A stretch of 9,769 nucleotides of DNA from the NCBI GenBank assembly GCA_011390385.1, contig JAABSN010000120.1, forward strand, positions 1-9,769. Reading direction: 5' to 3'. Under the pieces are notes generated by a model that saw nothing but the letters and a program-made list of their open reading frames with translations, searched no databases and was not told where the DNA came from. Source of the DNA: Thioalkalivibrio nitratireducens (lineage in GTDB: Bacteria; Pseudomonadota; Gammaproteobacteria; Ectothiorhodospirales; Ectothiorhodospiraceae). The translations under genes and the position numbers were made by a program. How positions within the stretch are numbered: position 1 is the first letter of the stretch; every line of letters starts with the position of its first letter. Below, in pieces: positions 6,763 through 9,769 of the stretch.

Positions 6763-6799
6763 GAACGGCCGCGGCTGCCACGACCGCGGAATCGAGTTC
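6763..6799 (-). terminator. Weak terminator-like hairpin after yciO
   Basis: Two CCGCGG hexamers (6769-6774 and 6784-6789) separated by nine bases can form a six-pair G-C stem starting about 17 nt after the yciO stop. GAAC (6763-6766) and GTTC (6796-6799) may add four outer pairs across an internal loop. The sequence after the stem on the minus strand (TTCTATCTT) is only modestly U-rich, so any termination is probably partial. Confidence 0.3.
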
Positions 6800-6806
6800 G
6801 GCCGAA

Positions 6807-7424
6807 TCACTCCAGAAAATCCACGGGACCAAGCCCGTGACGCACCACCTCCGGAACCGGACCCGTCAGATCGATCACGGTCGTCGCCTCGAGCGTTCCG
6901 GCACCACTTTCGACAACCCCGTCGACCTGGCGGCCAAGCCGGTCCGAGATCTCCCAGGGCTCGCTCAGCGGATGCGGGTCGCCGGGGAGCTGCAGAGTCG
7001 CCGACATCAGGGGTTCACCCAGCTCCTTCAGGATCGCCTGCACAACACGGTGATCGGGAACACGCAGCCCCACGGTGCGCCGCTTCGGGTGTTGCAGCCT
7101 CCTTGGCACCTCCCGTGTTGCCGGCAGGACAAACGTGTATGCACCGGGCGTCAGCGCCTTCATGAGGCGGAAAGCGGTATTGTCGACCTTTGCGTACAGC
7201 CCCAACTCCGAGAGGTCGCGACAAAGCAGTGTCAACAGATGGTCTTCGTCGACCTGCCGCAGCCGTCGGATGCGCTCGGCCCCACCCTTGTCACCGAGTC
7301 TGCAGGCGAGCGCATAACAGGCATCGGTGGGCAGAACAATGACGGATCCCTGATTCAGCTGCGCGACCGCCTGCTGGATCAGGCGAGGCTGCGGGTTTTC
7401 TGGATGAACGGAGAAAAGATTCAT
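6807..7424 (-). CDS. yciO: YciO-type Sua5/YrdC domain protein
   Basis: The 205-residue protein is collinear with E. coli YciO (206 residues). The N-terminal VHPENPQPRLIQQAVAQL (6-23) matches, followed by VIVLPTDACYALACRLGDK (28-46), the VDNTAFRLMKALTPGAYTF block, EVPRRLQHPKRRTVGLRVP, and the C-terminal TTVIDLT...EVVRHGLG. The family shares the fold of TsaC/Sua5, which makes threonylcarbamoyl-AMP for tRNA t6A, but YciO is a separate subgroup whose physiological role is not settled. The KGRP-type motif of true TsaC is replaced here by RQVDEDHLLTLLCRDLSEL. I therefore do not call it TsaC. The ATG at 7424 has no good Shine-Dalgarno. The gene heads the same-strand run leading to trpS-scpAB. The PHP-domain gene that often precedes yciO is absent. 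Confidence 0.9.
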   Translation of the reverse strand: MNLFSVHPENPQPRLIQQAVAQLNQGSVIVLPTDACYALACRLGDKGGAERIRRLRQVDEDHLLTLLCRDLSELGLYAKVDNTAFRLMKALTPGAYTFVLPATREVPRRLQHPKRRTVGLRVPDHRVVQAILKELGEPLMSATLQLPGDPHPLSEPWEISDRLGRQVDGVVESGAGTLEATTVIDLTGPVPEVVRHGLGPVDFLE

Positions 7425-7452
7425 GGCGACGACCGTGTTGCTTTAACCGGCC

Positions 7453-7458
7453 ATGATA
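7453..7458 (-). promoter_or_regulatory. Possible -10 box upstream of yciO
   Basis: TATCAT on the minus strand, one mismatch from consensus, lies 28 nt upstream of the yciO ATG in the 111-bp gap (7425-7535) after the ATP-grasp gene. No good -35 is at the right distance, and I see no strong terminator in this gap. If the upstream ATP-grasp gene is not cotranscribed, the yciO promoter must lie here. Confidence 0.18.
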
Positions 7459-7535
7459 TCAGGGTTCATCAGCCCCTTGGCCCATCGGGAGCTGGCTGCA
7501 GTCAACGACGGCGTGCTTCGAACAGTCGGGTGAAT

Positions 7536-8528
7536 CTACCGGGCGCGGGCACCGGCCATGAACCTGCGCATCCGGGCACGAAGCGCGAACGCATACAGGC
7601 GCAACAGGATACGCCACTGCATACGATCAACGGCTGGATCCGAGGGCGTGACAGGAATGTCGGCGGAATCGAGCGCGATCAGCGCATCGGCCCAGCGATG
7701 CGCATAGGGCCACAGGTCTGGATCAAAACGCGTTGGCGGGCTCGCGAGCACCATCGGGTTGGTGTTGATCTCGAACACCTGCAACCGCCCGGCGATGCGG
7801 CCGTAATCAATTCGACCATAGGCTATTCCCGCCGTGTCGAACATCTGGCGGATCCAGTTGGCATGTGGATTTTGCCGCACGTAGTCGCGGTGCTCGAGCC
7901 GATGCGAATGGCTCATCCCTGCCAACGGGTGCTTTACGAACCACGAAGGAGAAATGAAGCAGTGCTGTGCGAATACAGCGTCACCGATCCTGTAGGCACC
8001 GTACTTGCGGAAATAGCCGTCGGCTTCCGGCTCGGCCGAGTACTCCGCGATGACCCAGTCATCCTCGCTCGCATCCGGGCCGATGTTCTGGTCGAGCGCG
8101 CGCACCAGCGACTCGCGGTCTGGGAGAAGATCGGGCGCAGTCTCCATTGCCCCCGCTTCAAGTCGCAGGAGGACCGGAAACCGCAGATCCGGCGGCAGAG
8201 CGCCTGGCCGAAAAACCCGGAATGCATTATGCCCAGTGGTCGCCAAGGCCTCGAGCAGCTGAAAGCGGCGTAGGCTTCGTTCCGGATGATTCAGAAGCCG
8301 GATCCCGCGGCCGGATAGTCGCGCGTGAATACCCGCTGCACGCCTGCGCACTCCTGGTGTAATGCGATCCATGTCTGTCCAGATCACCACGCCAGCGTGT
8401 ACCCTATCCAGCAGTTCCATCCTGGTGTAAGGAATCACACGCAGTCGACCACGAAGATCCGGTCGAAAATGGACCAGCATGGACGCGAGGGTATGGGCAA
8501 ACCGTTCCACACAAACGTAGTAGATCAT
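7536..8528 (-). CDS. Uncharacterised ATP-grasp family protein
   Basis: The 330-residue protein looks like an ATP-grasp enzyme, a fold that usually joins a carboxylate to an amine or other nucleophile through an acyl-phosphate. RLLNHPERSLRRFQLLEAL (77-95) resembles the entry segment of the fold. FPVLLRLEAG (117-126) and WVIAEYSAE (158-166) fit the nucleotide-binding strands, and YFRKYGAYRIGDAVFAQHCF (172-191) is the central sheet. The metal-binding signature is YGRIDYGRIAGRLQVFEINT (237-256) followed by NP, with Asp241, Glu253 and Asn255 the likely Mg ligands. About 75 residues precede the recognisable fold, and the C-terminus ends in an arginine-rich tail. The substrate cannot be read from sequence. 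The ATG at 8528 lacks a Shine-Dalgarno. It is divergent from the GNAT-P450 pair by 59 bp, suggesting shared regulation. A RimK-like or graspetide-type ligase is possible, but close similarity is not evident. Confidence 0.78.
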   Translation of the reverse strand: MIYYVCVERFAHTLASMLVHFRPDLRGRLRVIPYTRMELLDRVHAGVVIWTDMDRITPGVRRRAAGIHARLSGRGIRLLNHPERSLRRFQLLEALATTGHNAFRVFRPGALPPDLRFPVLLRLEAGAMETAPDLLPDRESLVRALDQNIGPDASEDDWVIAEYSAEPEADGYFRKYGAYRIGDAVFAQHCFISPSWFVKHPLAGMSHSHRLEHRDYVRQNPHANWIRQMFDTAGIAYGRIDYGRIAGRLQVFEINTNPMVLASPPTRFDPDLWPYAHRWADALIALDSADIPVTPSDPAVDRMQWRILLRLYAFALRARMRRFMAGARAR

Positions 8529-8544
8529 ATTCGAGTTCGGCGTC

Positions 8545-8560
8545 GGCGTGGCGTCACGCC
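8545..8560. promoter_or_regulatory. Inverted repeat in the ATP-grasp/GNAT divergent gap, possible operator
   Basis: GGCGTG-GCGT-CACGCC is a perfect 6-4-6 inverted repeat near the middle of the only space (8529-8587) between the two divergent starts. A repressor or activator bound here could control both directions. No regulator gene is in view, and in GC-rich DNA a repeat of this size can occur by chance. No convincing -10/-35 pair is visible in the gap. Confidence 0.35.
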
Positions 8561-8587
8561 CGCACGCGTCCTGTGGTCGCCTTGTTC

Positions 8588-9262
8588 ATGAAGACACGGG
8601 TCATCACTGCCCTCCCCCGGGACGTCGACCGGCTGGCACAGCTCGAGTCGGAAGCCTGGCCCGCCGGGCTGCGCGCCGATGCAGACACGATTCGACTGCG
8701 GCTGATGCGTGGGCACCGGTTGCTCGTGGTTGAGATCGGGGACCGCTTTGCCGCGGCCGCCTGTTTCTACCATACGACCTTGGATCCCACCGACCGCACG
8801 TCGTTTCCGCGCGACTTCGAAATCTTCTCCACGATGCCTGCAACCGCACCCGTGCGCTCGACCTACGTCTACAACCTCTGCGTAACACCCTCGCAACGGG
8901 GCCGCGGAAGCGCCGAATGCCTGATCGACGCCGTCATCCGAGATGCCCGGGCGTTCGGCGCCCAGTTCCTTGTCGGCGATGGGCGCTGCCCTTCCTATGC
9001 GGGCACCACCGATGCCGGACCGCACCGAGTTCGCCACGACCCAACGTTTCAGAGGGCCATCGATGATTGGCAACGCACCGGGCTGCGACCCGATACCCAG
9101 CGGCTGATCCGCGACCCTGTGCTTCGCTACTATCATCGTCGGCTTGATTGTGAGTTCCTTCACCTGTTGCCTGGATTCTTACCGGAAGATCGCGCTGCCG
9201 GTGGTTTCCGCGTGATCTTTGTCAAGCGGCTCCACGGCGCGCATACGGGCCATGGGCGATGA
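8588..9262 (+). CDS. GNAT family N-acetyltransferase
   Basis: From the ATG at 8588 the protein has 224 residues. Its core has the GNAT order: N-terminal ITALPRDVDRLAQLESEAWP (6-25), strand HRLLVVEIGDRFAAAACFY (43-61), strand TYVYNLCVTPSQ (92-103), then the acyl-CoA pyrophosphate loop RGRGSA (104-109), which fits R-x-x-G-x-A, leading into helix ECLIDAVIRDARAFGA. After the core comes an extension (about 132-224) with GRCPSYAG, DPVLRYYHR and LLPGFLPEDRAAGGFRV, a pattern seen in longer GNATs of unknown substrate. A GTG at 8573 would add five residues; neither start has a Shine-Dalgarno. Its stop overlaps the P450 start (ATGA), so the two are almost certainly coexpressed, and the ATP-grasp gene diverges 59 bp upstream. 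The acyl acceptor is unknown. Confidence 0.85.
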   Translation: MKTRVITALPRDVDRLAQLESEAWPAGLRADADTIRLRLMRGHRLLVVEIGDRFAAAACFYHTTLDPTDRTSFPRDFEIFSTMPATAPVRSTYVYNLCVTPSQRGRGSAECLIDAVIRDARAFGAQFLVGDGRCPSYAGTTDAGPHRVRHDPTFQRAIDDWQRTGLRPDTQRLIRDPVLRYYHRRLDCEFLHLLPGFLPEDRAAGGFRVIFVKRLHGAHTGHGR

Positions 9263-9769
9263 ACCAAGCACCGCTCTTCGACCCATTCGTCGCTCTCGAC
9301 CACAATCAGCGATACGCTCGGTACCAGTGGTTCCGCGAACATGCTCCCGCTGCCTGGGGGCGCCCTCCGCAGCCCGCCTTCGGTAACACGCTGTACCTGT
9401 TCTCTCACAGCGCAGTCACCCGGGGCCTGGCCCACCCAGCCCTGCTCCAGGCACCCGAGACGACAGAATACCGGATCATTCGAGAGTCCTTGAAGGCAGA
9501 CCCGGACTTCGGAACGATTCTCGCTGCCGTGCTGTTCACGGATCCACCCGCCCATGCCGCATTGCGCCGCCCGATGACCCGGGCCATGTCGACCGCCGTC
9601 GTGCGGTCGCAACGGGCCGGGCTCCAGGAACGGGCGGAGTCTCTGCTCGACGCGTGCTGCCAGCGGAAACGATTTGACCTCGTCCAGGACTTCGCCTCTC
9701 CATTTATCGTTAGCGCACTCGGTGATCTGATGGGCCTGCCACTTGGAGGGTCCCACATACTCAAGCAAC
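9259..9769 (+). CDS. Cytochrome P450, N-terminal part, cut by the window edge
   Basis: The frame opens with ATG at 9259, inside the GNAT stop (ATGA), and runs off the window after 170 codons of an expected 400 or so. It begins MNQAPLFDPFVALDHNQRYA, the usual soluble bacterial P450 opening without a membrane anchor. The C-helix motif FTDPPAHAALRR (93-104) places His99 and Arg103 where the haem propionates are contacted. FDLVQDFASPFIVSALGDLM (139-158) is the D/E-helix region typical of bacterial class I enzymes. The haem-thiolate cysteine, EXXR and I-helix threonine lie outside the window, so intactness cannot be judged. Such enzymes hydroxylate or otherwise oxidise small molecules using a ferredoxin partner, none of which is visible here. 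Coupling to the GNAT suggests a tailoring role in one pathway. Confidence 0.9.
   Translation, partial: MNQAPLFDPFVALDHNQRYARYQWFREHAPAAWGRPPQPAFGNTLYLFSHSAVTRGLAHPALLQAPETTEYRIIRESLKADPDFGTILAAVLFTDPPAHAALRRPMTRAMSTAVVRSQRAGLQERAESLLDACCQRKRFDLVQDFASPFIVSALGDLMGLPLGGSHILKQ

Noticed and set aside
6598..6810. Small minus-strand open frame whose GTG overlaps the yciO stop
   Set aside because: Its GTGA overlap looks like coupling, but the frame crosses two stem-loops, runs into the M50 gene out of frame, and its Arg/Pro/Gly-rich product matches nothing.
6807..7424. Naming the Sua5/YrdC protein as TsaC
   Set aside because: Full-length collinearity with YciO, and the absence of the KGRP-type motif of TsaC, point to the YciO subgroup.
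6513..8273. Long plus-strand open frame (586 codons) across M50, yciO and the ATP-grasp gene
   Set aside because: It spans three genes and their gaps on the other strand and shows no recognisable motif, whereas the minus-strand products have family signatures.
9160..9768. Minus-strand open frame of 202 codons opposite the P450 and GNAT end
   Set aside because: The plus strand encodes a clear P450 N-terminus with the H-x-x-x-R C-helix motif; the antisense product has no pattern.

Overview
The window carries ten protein genes on both strands and no rRNA, tRNA, CRISPR array or insertion sequence that I can see. Two genes run off the edges. The DNA is GC-rich and densely coding, with no gene-free stretch over 300 bases. 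The gene content and order (yciO, M50 protease, trpS, scpA, scpB and a nearby rluB) are typical of a chromosome of a high-GC gammaproteobacterium. A purple-sulfur or Ectothiorhodospiraceae-like lineage would fit, but that placement is inference from synteny and protein flavour, not from a marker gene.

Left part (1-1767): the 5' part of rluB (23S rRNA pseudouridine synthase) lies on the minus strand. It is divergent from moaB (molybdenum cofactor protein) on the plus strand, which converges with a psiE-type four-helix membrane protein whose stop is 2 bp away. In many relatives rluB directly follows scpB; here moaB and psiE lie between them.

Middle (1837-7424, all minus strand): this reads as one long operon-like run in the order yciO, M50 site-2-type protease, DUF945/YdgA-like membrane-anchored protein, trpS, scpA, scpB. 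Spacings are 141, 25, 36 and 50 bp, and scpA/scpB overlap by 4 bases. ScpA and ScpB are the kleisin and winged-helix partners of SMC in chromosome segregation. TrpRS is a long variant with an insert of about 60 residues before KMSKS and a four-cysteine motif resembling the [4Fe-4S] site of Thermotoga TrpRS.

Right part (7536-9769): a different kind of locus adjoins the housekeeping run. An uncharacterised ATP-grasp enzyme (minus) is divergent from a GNAT acetyltransferase (plus), whose stop overlaps the start of a cytochrome P450 that runs off the window. The divergent genes are separated by only 59 bp, which contain a perfect 6-4-6 inverted repeat. An ATP-dependent ligase, an acyltransferase and a P450 together suggest a small-molecule or peptide-modifying pathway of unknown product. 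This is the most novel part of the window.
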